From Acidiphilium iwatense (GTDB taxonomy: Bacteria > Pseudomonadota > Alphaproteobacteria > Acetobacterales > Acetobacteraceae), in the NCBI RefSeq assembly GCF_021556475.1, contig NZ_JAKGBZ010000032.1, positions 1-41,854 on the forward strand: a DNA stretch of 41,854 nucleotides, in the 5' to 3' direction. The notes under the pieces were generated by a model, which saw only the letters and a list, made by a program, of their open reading frames with translations, was not told where the DNA came from and ran no database searches. Positions 15,444-24,561 of the stretch are shown one piece after another; positions within the stretch are counted from its first letter, which is position 1, and each line of letters opens with the position of its first letter. Position numbers and translations under genes: made by a program.

Positions 15444-18062
15444 ATGGTCGCCGCCCTGCGCCGCCACTTCTGGCCGCTGCTCGGCTTCGCGGCGCTGCCG
15501 TGCCTTGCCAATCTCCTGCTGATCGCCGGCGTGATGCACGCCGACCCGGCGCTGTTCTTCTCCTCGCTGGCCACTCATCTGCGGCTCGGCCCCTGGCCCG
15601 GCTCGCCGACCTGGTTCGACCCGACGATCGGCCTGATCACCGAGGCGCAGGGCATGCTGTCCGCCAAGGACTGGCTCGCCGGCATCATCCCCTGGTGGAA
15701 CCCCTATACCGGCATCGGCATGCCTCTGGCCGCCGAAATGCAGACTCTCTCGTTCTTTCTGCCCTTCGTTCTGCTGCTGCGCCTCGCCCATGGCTGGCTG
15801 ATCCTGCGGCTGGTGCTGCAGGGCCTGAGCGGTGTGGCGCTCTACGCCCTGCTGCTCGAACTCGGCGCGACCCGCTTCGCCGCCTTCGCGGCGGGGGCGC
15901 TCTATGCGCTGAGCGGCACGTTTTTCATGGTCCCGCACGCCGCCGGGCCGCTGCCGTTCATGCCGCTTCTGCTGCTCGGGATCGAGCGTGCCGCGCGCGC
16001 GGCCGAGGCCCGAACCCCGCTCGGCTGGGGCGGGATCGCCGCTTCGCTCGCGGCCATGCTCTATGCCGGCTATCCCGAGATCGCCTATTTCGGCGGGCTG
16101 CTCGCCGCGGTCTGGACGCTGCGCCATGCCGTTCTGCTCGGCGCCGATCGCTGGCGGTTCGCCGGAAAGATCGCCCTCGGCGCCGGGCTCGGACTGGCTT
16201 TCGCGGCGCCGCTGCTGATTCCGTTCCTGCATTATGTCGCGGTGTCCTTTCTCGGGCCGCATGGCGGATTCTTCGCACGGATCGCGGTTCCGTATTCCGG
16301 CCTGCCCTTGCCAGTCCTGCCGTTCATTTACGGACCGATCGCGGCCCCCGCGCCGGCGTCGCTGGTGCCACCCTACGGCGAAACCCTCGGCATCGCCTGG
16401 TCCCAGCTCGGCACCTGGTTCGGCGTGGTCGCGCTCGGCCTCGCCAGCGCCGCGCTGACGTGCCGCACCCGGCATCGCGGCCTCGTCCTGGTTCTGGCCG
16501 GATACGTGCTGGTCTGGGCGCTGCGGCTGCGCGGCGTCGCGCCGGTGCGGTTCCTGGTGAACCTGATCCCCTTCGTCGGCGCGAGCGACGCGATCCGCTT
16601 CGCAAGCCCGGCGATGGATCTCGCGCTCCTGGTCATGGCCGGACTCGCGCTGGATCGCTGGCAACGGGACGGCGCGCTGCCAAGGCGGGCGGTGCTTGGC
16701 GCCGGAGCACTGCTCGGCCTGATCGTCGCGGTGTCGGTGTGGCCCGCTTTGCCGGCACTGCGCGCCTGGTACCGTGCCAGCCCAGACCTGTTGAATTTCG
16801 GCATGATCGCCTGCTTTGCCGAACTCGCCTGCGCCGCTTCGGTTCTCCTCCTGCTCGCCGCGCGGCCGGCGCGGGCGGCGCGGCTGATCCTCGCGGTTCT
16901 GGCCCTGGGCGACGCGACGGCGGCGTTGGCCTCCGGCCAGTTCTCCGCCGCGTGGTCGGGCCGGCTGGAGCGCGGCGGCGTTACGTTCCTGGCGCAACAC
17001 CAGGGGCTGGCGCGGTTTTTCACCCTGCTGCCGTTTGGCCCGAACTATCCGGCTTCATCCCGAATCGCCTCGATCAACAGCAATCAATTGCCGGTCGCGG
17101 CGAACTGGATCGCCTACGGCCAGAGTCATCTCGGCTGGAAATTGTTTTCCACCATCGCCGATCAGACGGCGGCGCTGCGCCGCCATATCCCGGCCTATCA
17201 GGCGCTCGGCGTAAAATACGTGCTCGCCCCGCCGGGCGACAACCCGTTCCGCGATACCGAGCATCTGCGCCTCGATCCGGCCACGATTCGCGCGATCAAC
17301 GTGCAGGGCGCCACCGAGATTCACGGCGGATTGCCGGCCGGCCTGGTGCGGCTGCGCCGGATCGCGGTCGTTTCGGTCCTGATCGGCACCTATGACGGTG
17401 CCGCGCGCGGCCCCTTGCTCGCGACACTTTGCGCCGGGACCGATTGCGCGCACGGCGCGGCATCGCTGGATCGCGCGTCGGACGATGCGTATCTGCCGAT
17501 CCATCTCGATCACGTGCTGGATATCCCGCCGGGAACAGCATTGCGCTACCGGTTTCGCCATCCTTCCGGCAGCGGCGTGGCGTTCTGGACCGGGCGAATC
17601 GCTGCGGACGGCAAATCGCCGCCGATCACCGCGCCGCGCCTCGGCTTTTCGACACCACTGCCCCAACCGGCGCCGCGCCTCGTCTATCGCGACCAGGTGA
17701 TGCGGATCTATAGCCTCGCCGGGGTCAGCCCGTTTTATACAGCACAAGGCTGCACCCTGGCCGGCGCGGGCTGGAACCGCGTCACCGCCGATTGCCCGGC
17801 ACCAACCCGACTGATTCGGCGCGAGGCGTGGTTCGGCGGCTGGCACGCGCGCATCGGCGGCAAACCCGTGCCGATCGCCCATGCCGGCCCCTTGTTCCAG
17901 TCGGTGATGCTGCCGGCCGGGCGCAGCCGCGTGGTGTTCTTCTATCGTCCGCGCCTCACCCGGCTCGCCTGCGCCCTGGCGCTCGCCGCCCTCGTCCTCG
18001 CCGCCGGATTGATGATCCGGGACCGCCGGATGCTTGGCGGAATGCCTGTGCCACGCCTATAA
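15444..18062 (+). CDS. YfhO-like integral membrane protein (GT-C type)
   Basis: This is a large 872-aa membrane protein. The first two thirds contain about a dozen hydrophobic segments; the part from roughly residue 530 to 835 is a soluble, presumably periplasmic domain. One more membrane segment sits near the C-terminus (LALAALVLAAGLMI). The sequence IIPWWNPYTGIGMPLAAEMQT in the first large loop is typical of the bacterial YfhO family, which has a GT-C glycosyltransferase-like layout. YfhO proteins are implicated in sugar decoration of cell-envelope polymers; the acceptor here cannot be told. It begins directly after the stop of the GNAT gene, and aroC follows seven bases after its own stop. 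Confidence 0.8.
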   Translation: MVAALRRHFWPLLGFAALPCLANLLLIAGVMHADPALFFSSLATHLRLGPWPGSPTWFDPTIGLITEAQGMLSAKDWLAGIIPWWNPYTGIGMPLAAEMQTLSFFLPFVLLLRLAHGWLILRLVLQGLSGVALYALLLELGATRFAAFAAGALYALSGTFFMVPHAAGPLPFMPLLLLGIERAARAAEARTPLGWGGIAASLAAMLYAGYPEIAYFGGLLAAVWTLRHAVLLGADRWRFAGKIALGAGLGLAFAAPLLIPFLHYVAVSFLGPHGGFFARIAVPYSGLPLPVLPFIYGPIAAPAPASLVPPYGETLGIAWSQLGTWFGVVALGLASAALTCRTRHRGLVLVLAGYVLVWALRLRGVAPVRFLVNLIPFVGASDAIRFASPAMDLALLVMAGLALDRWQRDGALPRRAVLGAGALLGLIVAVSVWPALPALRAWYRASPDLLNFGMIACFAELACAASVLLLLAARPARAARLILAVLALGDATAALASGQFSAAWSGRLERGGVTFLAQHQGLARFFTLLPFGPNYPASSRIASINSNQLPVAANWIAYGQSHLGWKLFSTIADQTAALRRHIPAYQALGVKYVLAPPGDNPFRDTEHLRLDPATIRAINVQGATEIHGGLPAGLVRLRRIAVVSVLIGTYDGAARGPLLATLCAGTDCAHGAASLDRASDDAYLPIHLDHVLDIPPGTALRYRFRHPSGSGVAFWTGRIAADGKSPPITAPRLGFSTPLPQPAPRLVYRDQVMRIYSLAGVSPFYTAQGCTLAGAGWNRVTADCPAPTRLIRREAWFGGWHARIGGKPVPIAHAGPLFQSVMLPAGRSRVVFFYRPRLTRLACALALAALVLAAGLMIRDRRMLGGMPVPRL

Positions 18063-18068
18063 ACCGGC

Positions 18069-19205
18069 ATGTCGCATAACAGTTTCGGCCATTTGTTCCG
18101 CGTGACCACCTGGGGCGAGAGCCATGGGCCGGCGATCGGCTGCGTGGTCGACGGCGTGCCGCCGCGGATTGCGCTGTCCGAGGCGGATATCCAGCCGTTT
18201 CTCGACCGCCGCCGGCCCGGCCAGTCGCGCTTCACCACCCAGAGGCGCGAACCCGATACGATAAAAATCCTGTCCGGCGTGTTCGAGGGGATGACCACCG
18301 GCACGCCGATCGCGCTGACGATCGAGAATGTCGATCAGCGCTCGAAGGACTATGCCAATATCGCCGACCAGTTCCGCCCCGGCCACGCCGACATCGCCTA
18401 TCTCTGGAAATACGGCATTCGCGATCCGCGCGGCGGCGGCCGCTCCTCGGCGCGGGAAACCGCGATGCGCGTCGCCGCCGGGGCGATCGCGCGGAAAATC
18501 CTCGGCGATGGCGTGACGATTCGCGGCGCCCTGGTGCAAATGGGGCCGCACCCGATCGATCGCGCCCGGTTCGACTGGGCCGAGGTCGAACGCAACGATT
18601 TCTTCTGCCCCGACCCGGTCGCGGCGGCGCATTGGGCCGATGAACTCGACAAGGTCAGGCGCGACGGATCGTCGCTCGGCGCGGTGGTGGAAATCGAAGC
18701 CGTTGGCGCGCCGCCGGGCCTCGGCGCGCCGGTCTATGCCAAGCTCGACGCCGATCTCGCCGGCGCAATGATGGGCATCAACGCGGTCAAGGGCGTCGAA
18801 ATCGGCGACGGATTTGCCGCCGCCAGCCTGCGCGGCGAGCAGAACGCCGATGAAATGCGGATGAACCAGGACGGCACGGTGCGCTTCCTCGCCAATCACG
18901 CCGGCGGCGTTCTCGGCGGGATTTCGACCGGCCAGCCGATCGTCGTGCGCTTCGCGGTCAAGCCGACCAGTTCGATCCTCACCGAAGTCGCGAGCGTCGA
19001 TGCGGTCGGCGCCGAGATCATGGTGCAGACCAAGGGGCGGCACGACCCCTGCGTCGGCATCCGCGCGGTGCCGGTCGGCGAGGCGATGATGGCCTGCGTG
19101 CTGGCCGATCATCTGCTTCGTCATCGCGCCCAATGCGGCGACCCCGCGCCGTCCGGGCGGCTGCCCGTCACGCCGAATTGCTCGCCGGAGCGCCCCGCGC
19201 CGTAG
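18069..19205 (+). CDS. aroC: Chorismate synthase
   Basis: AroC catalyses the last step of the shikimate pathway, 5-enolpyruvylshikimate-3-phosphate to chorismate, using reduced FMN. The 378-aa product starts [24 protein letters not shown] (signature 1) and contains [30 protein letters not shown] (signature 2) and the third region [19 protein letters not shown]. After the conserved core it carries a proline-rich tail of about 20 residues ([18 protein letters not shown]). It starts seven bases after the YfhO-like gene and is followed within 13 bases by an unknown gene, so it appears to be embedded in a longer transcript. Confidence 0.96.
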   Translation: MSHNSFGHLFRVTTWGESHGPAIGCVVDGVPPRIALSEADIQPFLDRRRPGQSRFTTQRREPDTIKILSGVFEGMTTGTPIALTIENVDQRSKDYANIADQFRPGHADIAYLWKYGIRDPRGGGRSSARETAMRVAAGAIARKILGDGVTIRGALVQMGPHPIDRARFDWAEVERNDFFCPDPVAAAHWADELDKVRRDGSSLGAVVEIEAVGAPPGLGAPVYAKLDADLAGAMMGINAVKGVEIGDGFAAASLRGEQNADEMRMNQDGTVRFLANHAGGVLGGISTGQPIVVRFAVKPTSSILTEVASVDAVGAEIMVQTKGRHDPCVGIRAVPVGEAMMACVLADHLLRHRAQCGDPAPSGRLPVTPNCSPERPAP

Positions 19206-19217
19206 TATATACGGATC

Positions 19218-20414
19218 ATGAATATGTCGGTGCCACAAGGCCCGGACGCCAGGACGATCCCGGCCTTTCTCTCCCTCGCGGGGGAGAAATGCTGGGCCGG
19301 GCGGATCGCGCTTCTGCACGCCAGGGTCGCCGGCAGCCCGCGCTACGGCAGGCTGCTCGCCCAGCGCCACGCCGCCGAGTTCGCACTGGAAAAAGCCCGG
19401 CGTGGCCTCGGTCTCTCCGCCGACGAGGCGCTGCTCGCCACCCGTGTCGCCAACCTCGCCGCGCTCGATGCCGGCCTCGTCGCTTCGGGCAAGGTGCGCT
19501 TTCGCGCCGCTTTGGCCACAGCGCTCGACGGCGATGCGACGATCATTCCGCTGCTGCATCTGCACCGTACCGCCATGCTGCACGAAGCGGCGGGATTTTC
19601 GGTGCGCTACGCCGGGTTCGAGGACGGCGCCCCGTTCGACCTGCTGATCGCCCGCGAGGGGGCGAGCGCGGAAATCGCCTGCGACACGTTCTCCGCCGAG
19701 GCGGGACGCTTCGTGCGCCGCGCCGCCTGGATGCGCCTGATCGACCGGATCGACCCCGATCTGCAGACCTGGCTCGCGGCGCATCCGGGCCGCTATCTGC
19801 TGAAAATGACCCTGCCCAACGGGTTGCGCGATAGCGGCGAGGATGGCGGCGCGGCCGCGCTCGCCGAGTTGCACCAGCGGATCAATGCGATGCTGTCGGC
19901 CTCGCGCCGCGCCGATTACGACGAGGCCGCGGTGCTGCGGCTCGACCCGTTGATGCTCACCGCCGCCCAGGCGGACGAGAACGGGCTGATGAGCGGCTTG
20001 CGCCAGGAATTCGGGCCGGAAGCGCAATTGGCGGTCACCGGCGGCGGCCGGGGCGTTCTCGTCCTCGCGGCACGCGCGGGCAGCGAGAACGAGGTCGCGA
20101 CCGCGATGCGACGACGCCTCGCCGCCATCGCCCCGGCAAGGCTCACCGGAACCCGTCCCGGCATTCTCGCCATGTTCATCGAGGATACCGACCGGCTCGA
20201 ATGGCGGCTGTTGCGCGAACACCTCACGCTCGAAGGCGAGGCGCGGCAGTTCCTGACCGACCCCGCGGCCCGTTCGGTCGTTGCGATCACCTGCGCGTCG
20301 CGGTTCGAGCTGTGCCGGGAAGCCGGCGCCGAAAGCGCTATGCGGTTCCGCAACCCCGCGCACCCCGCCGCCCGATCGGCCGCCTTGGCCCCTGCGGTGC
20401 TATCGACCGTCTGA
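19218..20414 (+). CDS. Unknown 398-aa protein with a nuclease-like core
   Basis: I do not recognise a named family. It has no signal peptide or membrane segment. The first half is helical. Around residues 126-165 the text GFSVRYAGFEDGAPFDLLI followed by AEIACDTFSAEAGR has the strand-Asp-strand-Glu pattern of PD-(D/E)XK nuclease folds (Asp141, Glu152), but the expected lysine two residues after the glutamate is alanine. If the fold is right, the enzyme is probably inactive or altered. The C-terminal third contains RPGILAMFIEDTDRLEW and a predicted alpha/beta part. It starts 13 bases after aroC and ends seven bases before a convergent gene. Confidence 0.6.
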   Translation: MNMSVPQGPDARTIPAFLSLAGEKCWAGRIALLHARVAGSPRYGRLLAQRHAAEFALEKARRGLGLSADEALLATRVANLAALDAGLVASGKVRFRAALATALDGDATIIPLLHLHRTAMLHEAAGFSVRYAGFEDGAPFDLLIAREGASAEIACDTFSAEAGRFVRRAAWMRLIDRIDPDLQTWLAAHPGRYLLKMTLPNGLRDSGEDGGAAALAELHQRINAMLSASRRADYDEAAVLRLDPLMLTAAQADENGLMSGLRQEFGPEAQLAVTGGGRGVLVLAARAGSENEVATAMRRRLAAIAPARLTGTRPGILAMFIEDTDRLEWRLLREHLTLEGEARQFLTDPAARSVVAITCASRFELCREAGAESAMRFRNPAHPAARSAALAPAVLSTV

Positions 20415-20421
20415 CCGCCAG

Positions 20422-21138
20422 CTACGTGCCCTGCCACACCACGATCGCGCCGTGGCGGGTTTCCGCCGGCAGACAGAGTGCCGTGATGGCGGGCGCAATA
20501 TCGGCGGGTTGCGGCAGGCTTGTGGGGTCTTCGCCGGGATAGGCCGCGGCGCGCAGGGCGGTCGCCGCGCGCACCGGATCGAACAGATTGACCCGCAGCG
20601 CGGTTTTCTTCAGCTCGGCGGCCCAGGACAGCACGAGATTCTGCCGCGCCGCCATGCTTGCGCCGAAACTGCCCCAATAGGCGCGCGGCGATGCCGCGAC
20701 CGCATGGGTCAGAACCACCGCCCGCCCGTTCGGTGCCGCGCGCAGCATCGGCTCGGTGGTGCGGATCAGCCGCCAGGTCGCGGTCGCGTTGATGCCGAAG
20801 GCCGGCTCCCACTGATCCTCCATGATGTGGCTCGCCGGGGTCAGCGCGCCCAGCGCGGAGGCCGCGTGAACCAGGATATCCAGCCGGCCGAACCGCTCGT
20901 ACAGGCTGGGGCCGATCGCGTCGGTCACGTCCCCCTTGGTGAGGTCGGCGGGCAGCAGCGTGGCATCGCCACCCGCCGCGCGGATGATGTCGTCGGTCGC
21001 GGCGAGGCCGGCATCGTCGCGCGCCGCGATCACCACATGCGCGCCCAGCCGCGCGAGTTCGATCGCGGTCGCCGCCCCGAGACCGCGGCTCGCCCCGGTC
21101 ACCAGGGCCACGCTGTCCTTCAGCGGCAGATCGGTCAT
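20422..21138 (-). CDS. SDR family protein lacking the catalytic Ser-Tyr-Lys
   Basis: This 238-aa short-chain dehydrogenase/reductase has an intact Rossmann dinucleotide loop (TGASRGLGAA, residues 14-23), the HAASALG stretch (NNAG position) and the conserved Asn117. The active site is altered. In RAYWGSFGASMAA, aligned to the YciK-like RAYWGAYAVSK, the catalytic tyrosine is Phe158 and the lysine is Met162, and the serine position reads THA. It may therefore bind a nucleotide without classic SDR chemistry. The ATG at 21138 overlaps the stop of the ECHDC3-like gene by four bases (ATGA), so the pair is one unit. Confidence 0.85.
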   Translation of the reverse strand: MTDLPLKDSVALVTGASRGLGAATAIELARLGAHVVIAARDDAGLAATDDIIRAAGGDATLLPADLTKGDVTDAIGPSLYERFGRLDILVHAASALGALTPASHIMEDQWEPAFGINATATWRLIRTTEPMLRAAPNGRAVVLTHAVAASPRAYWGSFGASMAARQNLVLSWAAELKKTALRVNLFDPVRAATALRAAAYPGEDPTSLPQPADIAPAITALCLPAETRHGAIVVWQGT

Positions 21139-21917
21139 CGGGGTTTGTTCCGGCCGATGAAGGCGCCGATGCCCTGCCGCGCCGAGGGTTCGGCCAGGTT
21201 GCACGCCATCGCCTCGCTCGCCGTCGCGTAAGCCGCTTCCACGCCCTGCTCGGTCTGGCGGTAGAACTGCGCCTTGCCGATCGCCAGCGCCGCGCGCGGC
21301 TTGGCGAGAATATTCGTCACGAGATGCTCGACCGCATCGTCAAGTTCGCCGTCCGGCACCGCGCGGTTGATCAGGAACCGCCGCTCCGCCTCGCGCGCGC
21401 CGATCATCCCGCCGGTGAACAGCATCTCGAGCACCGCCTTGCGTGGCACGTTGCGCGCGAGTGCGACACTCGGCGTCGCGCAGAACAGGCCGAGATTGAC
21501 GCCGGAGACCGCGAAGCGCGCGCTTTCCGCCGCGATCGCGAGGTCGCAGGTCGCGACCAGTTGGCAGCCGGCCGCCGTCGCGATGCCGTGGACCCGCGCG
21601 ATCACCGGCACCGGCAGGTGCTGCAGCGACAGCATGACCCGGCTGCATTTGGCGAACAGCGCGCGCTGTGCCGCCGGATCGGGCAGCGCCATCATCTCGC
21701 GCAGGTCGTGCCCGGCGCAGAAGGCCCGCCCGGCGCCCTCGATAATCACCAGCCGCGCCGCTTCGTCCGCGCCGATCGCGCCGATCGTATCCTGCAGCGC
21801 ATCGAGCAGCGCCTCCGACAGGGCGTTGAGCGCATCCGGCCGGTTGAGCGTGAGCCGCACCGCGCCGCGCGCATCGCGCGTAAGGAGCAGCGGCGGCGTT
21901 TCGGTCATCGCATCCAT
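21135..21917 (-). CDS. Enoyl-CoA hydratase-like protein, ECHDC3 type
   Basis: This 260-aa crotonase-fold protein has the CoA-binding segment GRAFCAGHDLREMM and the oxyanion stretch HGIATAAGCQLVATCDLAIA. The two catalytic glutamates of true enoyl-CoA hydratases are replaced: the first by Gln119, the second by Asn141 (SGVNLGLFCATPSVALAR). That segment and PRKAVLEMLFTG match the ECHDC3 branch, whose bacterial reaction is unclear. The ATG at 21917 was kept; an in-frame ATG at 21908 is an alternative. The gene is translationally coupled to the SDR gene downstream and is separated from glpR by a few bases. Confidence 0.85.
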   Translation of the reverse strand: MDAMTETPPLLLTRDARGAVRLTLNRPDALNALSEALLDALQDTIGAIGADEAARLVIIEGAGRAFCAGHDLREMMALPDPAAQRALFAKCSRVMLSLQHLPVPVIARVHGIATAAGCQLVATCDLAIAAESARFAVSGVNLGLFCATPSVALARNVPRKAVLEMLFTGGMIGAREAERRFLINRAVPDGELDDAVEHLVTNILAKPRAALAIGKAQFYRQTEQGVEAAYATASEAMACNLAEPSARQGIGAFIGRNKPR

Positions 21918-21925
21918 GGAGGGGA

Positions 21926-22753
21926 TTATGCCGGATGACGCGCTGTAGCGCCATCCTCTCCTTCCGGTGCGATATGCAGTTCGACGCCGAGGCTCGCGAT
22001 CAGGGCCGCGATCGGCGCCGGCGGCGGCAGATCGGTATAGAGTGCCGCGATCTGCGCGAGATTGCCCACCCGCATCAGCGCGGGCCGGCCAAATTTCGAA
22101 TGGTCGGTGACCAGAAGCACCCGCCGCGCGTTGCGGATGATCGCTTGCGAACAGATCACCTCGTCCATGTCGTAATCGTACAGCCCGCCATCGGCGTCGA
22201 TCCCGGAGATGCCGATAATGCCGAGATCGGCGCGGAACTGGTCAAGCATGTCGCGCGTCGCCTGTCCGGTGATGCCGCCGTCGCGGTTGCGCACCGTCCC
22301 GCCGGTCACCACGATGCGGAAATCGGGATTCTCGCTCATGATCCGCGCGACGTTCAAATTATTGGTGATGATCCTCAGATGCGTGTGATCGAGCAGGGCG
22401 CGCGCGACCTGCTCGGTAGTCGAGCCGATATTGATGAACAGCGAGGCGTGGTCCGGCACGTCGCACGCCGCCATGGCGGCGATCCGCTGCTTGGCGGCGA
22501 GATGCACCACCTTGCGGCGCTCGTACTCCATGTTCTCGATGCTGGACGGCAGGCCGGCGCCGCCGCGATACCGGCTGATCTTGCCTTCGGCGGCGAGCGC
22601 GTTGAGGTCGCGCCGGATGGTCTGCACCGTCACGTCGAAATGCTGCGCGAGCGAATCGATGGTCTGAAACCCGCGCGAGCCGACCAGGGCGACGATCTCG
22701 GTGAGTCTTGTGGCATTGGCGGAACGATCGGACAGATGACTTCTCCCTTGCAC
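21926..22753 (-). CDS. glpR: GlpR, DeoR-family repressor of glycerol metabolism
   Basis: GlpR represses glycerol and glycerol-3-phosphate genes and releases DNA on binding glycerol-3-phosphate or a related ligand. The N-terminal DeoR helix-turn-helix reads SLAQHFDVTVQTIRRDLNAL. The sensor domain follows E. coli GlpR closely: SLFINIGSTTEQVA, RIITNNLNVA, RDGGITGQAT, GIIGISGIDADGGLYDYDMDE and LVTDHSKFGRPALM. The start is uncertain. The GTG at 22753 is given here. An ATG at 22852 adds 33 doubtful residues. A CTG at 22735 has the best ribosome site (GGGAGA) and would match the E. coli N-terminus in length. It is divergent from the glycerol operon it should control. Confidence 0.93.
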   Translation of the reverse strand: MQGRSHLSDRSANATRLTEIVALVGSRGFQTIDSLAQHFDVTVQTIRRDLNALAAEGKISRYRGGAGLPSSIENMEYERRKVVHLAAKQRIAAMAACDVPDHASLFINIGSTTEQVARALLDHTHLRIITNNLNVARIMSENPDFRIVVTGGTVRNRDGGITGQATRDMLDQFRADLGIIGISGIDADGGLYDYDMDEVICSQAIIRNARRVLLVTDHSKFGRPALMRVGNLAQIAALYTDLPPPAPIAALIASLGVELHIAPEGEDGATARHPA

Positions 22754-23167
22754 GGCACGCGGCGGTGACTCCGCCGCGAAATTTGCATGACAATGGCGCG
22801 CGTCCGACGCGGATGCAAACCCAAACCGGCACGAATTCGCTGAATTCCTCATGCTGCATGTGCGAAATAGAGCTTTTTCTGGTGATTTAATTTTCGCTTG
22901 CGAACATCACGGCTCCGTGTTAGATTGCCAGCAACGATAATCGGGGGAAATCGCCATGCGGCATTCTTATCATATTGCAAAATTTGAATATCTTTACGCG
23001 GCTTCGGGCAAACGATGCGGCGCGAGATTTTCCGAACCCGGCTTTATTCGCATTCGAACGAAACGCCGCGCACGAGTGCGCCGATCGATCTCCTGATCGT
23101 CGACGGTGCTGGGGGCGCCGGACTGAGATGCTTGGCGCAGCGTTATGGCAAAGGAAGGGGATGTTGC
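22754..23167. other. Divergent control region between glpR and the glycerol operon
   Basis: About 410 bases, more AT-rich than the genes around it. It holds the operator/promoter at 22890-22926, followed by roughly 240 bases of apparent leader before the MFS gene. A second weak GlpR-like half-site pair (CATTCGAACGAAA) lies at about 23051-23063. No supportable small gene was found in the leader. Confidence 0.55.
22890..22926 (+). promoter_or_regulatory. GlpR-type operator overlapping the glycerol operon promoter
   Basis: ATTTTCG-CTTG-CGAACAT (22890-22907) is an inverted pair of GlpR-like half-sites (ATGTTCG on the other strand), close to the E. coli GlpR consensus. It overlaps a -35 box TTGCGA (22898-22903); after 17 bases comes the -10 box TAGATT (22921-22926). 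An operator covering the -35 box is what repression by GlpR would need. The site lies in the gap between glpR and the rightward operon. Confidence 0.6.
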
Positions 23168-24511
23168 ATGGCTTTCGATATCCTTGAGTCCGCGGAACTC
23201 CGGTCGTTTCATCGCAGGATCACGATTCTCTCGGCAGCCGGGGTATTCCTGGATGGCTTTGATCTCACCGTTATCGCGGTCGCGCTTCCATTTCTCATCA
23301 GACAATGGTCGATACCGCCAGATTTAATTGGCGTGGTCGCCGCCTCCGCGATCTTCGGGATGCTTGTTGGCTCGCTCATCTTCGGCCATCTGACCGACCG
23401 GCTCGGCCGCAAGGCCATGTATATGTTCGATCTGGTTTTCTTTGTCGTATTTGCCGCTTTGACGGCTCTATCGCAGAACATTTGGGAATTGCTGATCTTC
23501 CGCTTTCTGCTTGGCATCGGCATCGGGGCGGATTACCCGATCTCCACGACCCTCCTGGCCGAGTTCGTGCCGGCGAAAACCCGCGGCATGTTCGTGGCAT
23601 TGCTGGGAGCGACATGGTTTTTCGGCGCGATGTGCGCCTATATCGCAGGCTACCTGCTGCTGCCATTAGGCCCAGATGCCTGGCGCTGGATGTTGGGCAT
23701 TGGCGCGATCATTGCTCTCATTGTGATCTTTTTCCGCGCGACAATCCCAGAATCGCCGCGCTGGTTCGCGTCCCGTGGGCGCATTGACGAGGCGAACGCG
23801 GTTCTGCGCCATCTGGGTGCCGCCCAGGTTTCCGTGCCGAATATCTCGAGTCACGGCTGGATCGAGATGTTTTACAAGCCTGTGCTCCGCATGACGGTTT
23901 TCGTCTCGGGGTTCTGGTTCTGTTATGATGTGGCTTTTTATGGGATCGCCATTTATACGCCCACAATTCTAAAGGCGTTCAGCCTTGGATCGAGCGGTGC
24001 GGCCTATCTAGGTTCAGCCATCGTTTCACTGCTGGGTCTCGTTGGTGCAATGATCGGCGTTGCATTGGTCGATCGCTGGGGGCGCCGGCCGCTGATCATT
24101 TTCGCTTTTGCCGGCCTGACGCTCCTGGTCGTCGTGCTGGCCTTGGTACCTAAGCCGGTACTGGCAGTTTTAGTCGTGCTGTTCGGTTTGGCAACCCTGT
24201 TCGCTAATATGGGACCAGGCGTGTTGGATTTCGTCTATGCAACGGAAGTCTTCCCAACCGGGTTGCGCGCAAGCGCTGCGGGATTTGCCACTTCCGTCAG
24301 CCGGGTCGGGGCGATTCTCTCCATTCTGGTATTTCCAGGTCTGGTGCACTCCTGGGGACTGCAGAAAGCGCTGTGGCTGTTCGTTGCCGCGTCATTCGCG
24401 GGGCTCGTGATATGCCTGTTGTTAGCGCCGGAAACCAAGAGGCAAAATCTGGACGACCTTAGCGAAATCCAACAACCAGCTCGAGAATCTCTGATAAATC
24501 CTCATGCCTGA
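23168..24511 (+). CDS. MFS transporter, candidate glycerophosphodiester or organophosphate porter
   Basis: This 447-aa inner-membrane carrier has 12 predicted membrane segments. The MFS loop motif GHLTDRLGRKAMY lies between segments 2 and 3, with a second copy VDRWGRRP in the C-half. LLGIGIGADYPISTTLLAEF resembles the segment-4 signature of the phosphate:H+ symporter / sugar-porter-like branch, which includes yeast Git1, a glycerophosphoinositol permease. Placed first in an operon with a glycerophosphodiesterase and glpD, import of glycerophosphodiesters or glycerol-3-phosphate is the best inference. It is not a GlpT-type (OPA) antiporter by motif. The ATG at 23168 follows GGAAGGGG; an earlier in-frame start is unlikely. 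Confidence 0.8.
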   Translation: MAFDILESAELRSFHRRITILSAAGVFLDGFDLTVIAVALPFLIRQWSIPPDLIGVVAASAIFGMLVGSLIFGHLTDRLGRKAMYMFDLVFFVVFAALTALSQNIWELLIFRFLLGIGIGADYPISTTLLAEFVPAKTRGMFVALLGATWFFGAMCAYIAGYLLLPLGPDAWRWMLGIGAIIALIVIFFRATIPESPRWFASRGRIDEANAVLRHLGAAQVSVPNISSHGWIEMFYKPVLRMTVFVSGFWFCYDVAFYGIAIYTPTILKAFSLGSSGAAYLGSAIVSLLGLVGAMIGVALVDRWGRRPLIIFAFAGLTLLVVVLALVPKPVLAVLVVLFGLATLFANMGPGVLDFVYATEVFPTGLRASAAGFATSVSRVGAILSILVFPGLVHSWGLQKALWLFVAASFAGLVICLLLAPETKRQNLDDLSEIQQPARESLINPHA

Positions 24512-24561
24512 ATCGATGTTGCCGCAGATTTTTCCGCAGATTCGTCTTTTTGGATGAGATA

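Noticed and set aside
14826-17000. 724-aa open frame on the minus strand under the GNAT and YfhO-like genes
   Set aside because: Low-complexity Gln/Arg/Gly composition typical of antisense frames; the plus-strand proteins have clear family motifs and membrane segments.
19200-19214. CCGTA / TACGG mini-palindrome at the aroC stop
   Set aside because: Five-base arms only; not distinguishable from chance.
18057-20363. 768-aa open frame on the minus strand across aroC and the unknown gene
   Set aside because: Arg/Gly/Asp-rich shadow of the GC-rich plus-strand genes; no recognisable domain, and aroC is unmistakable on the other strand.
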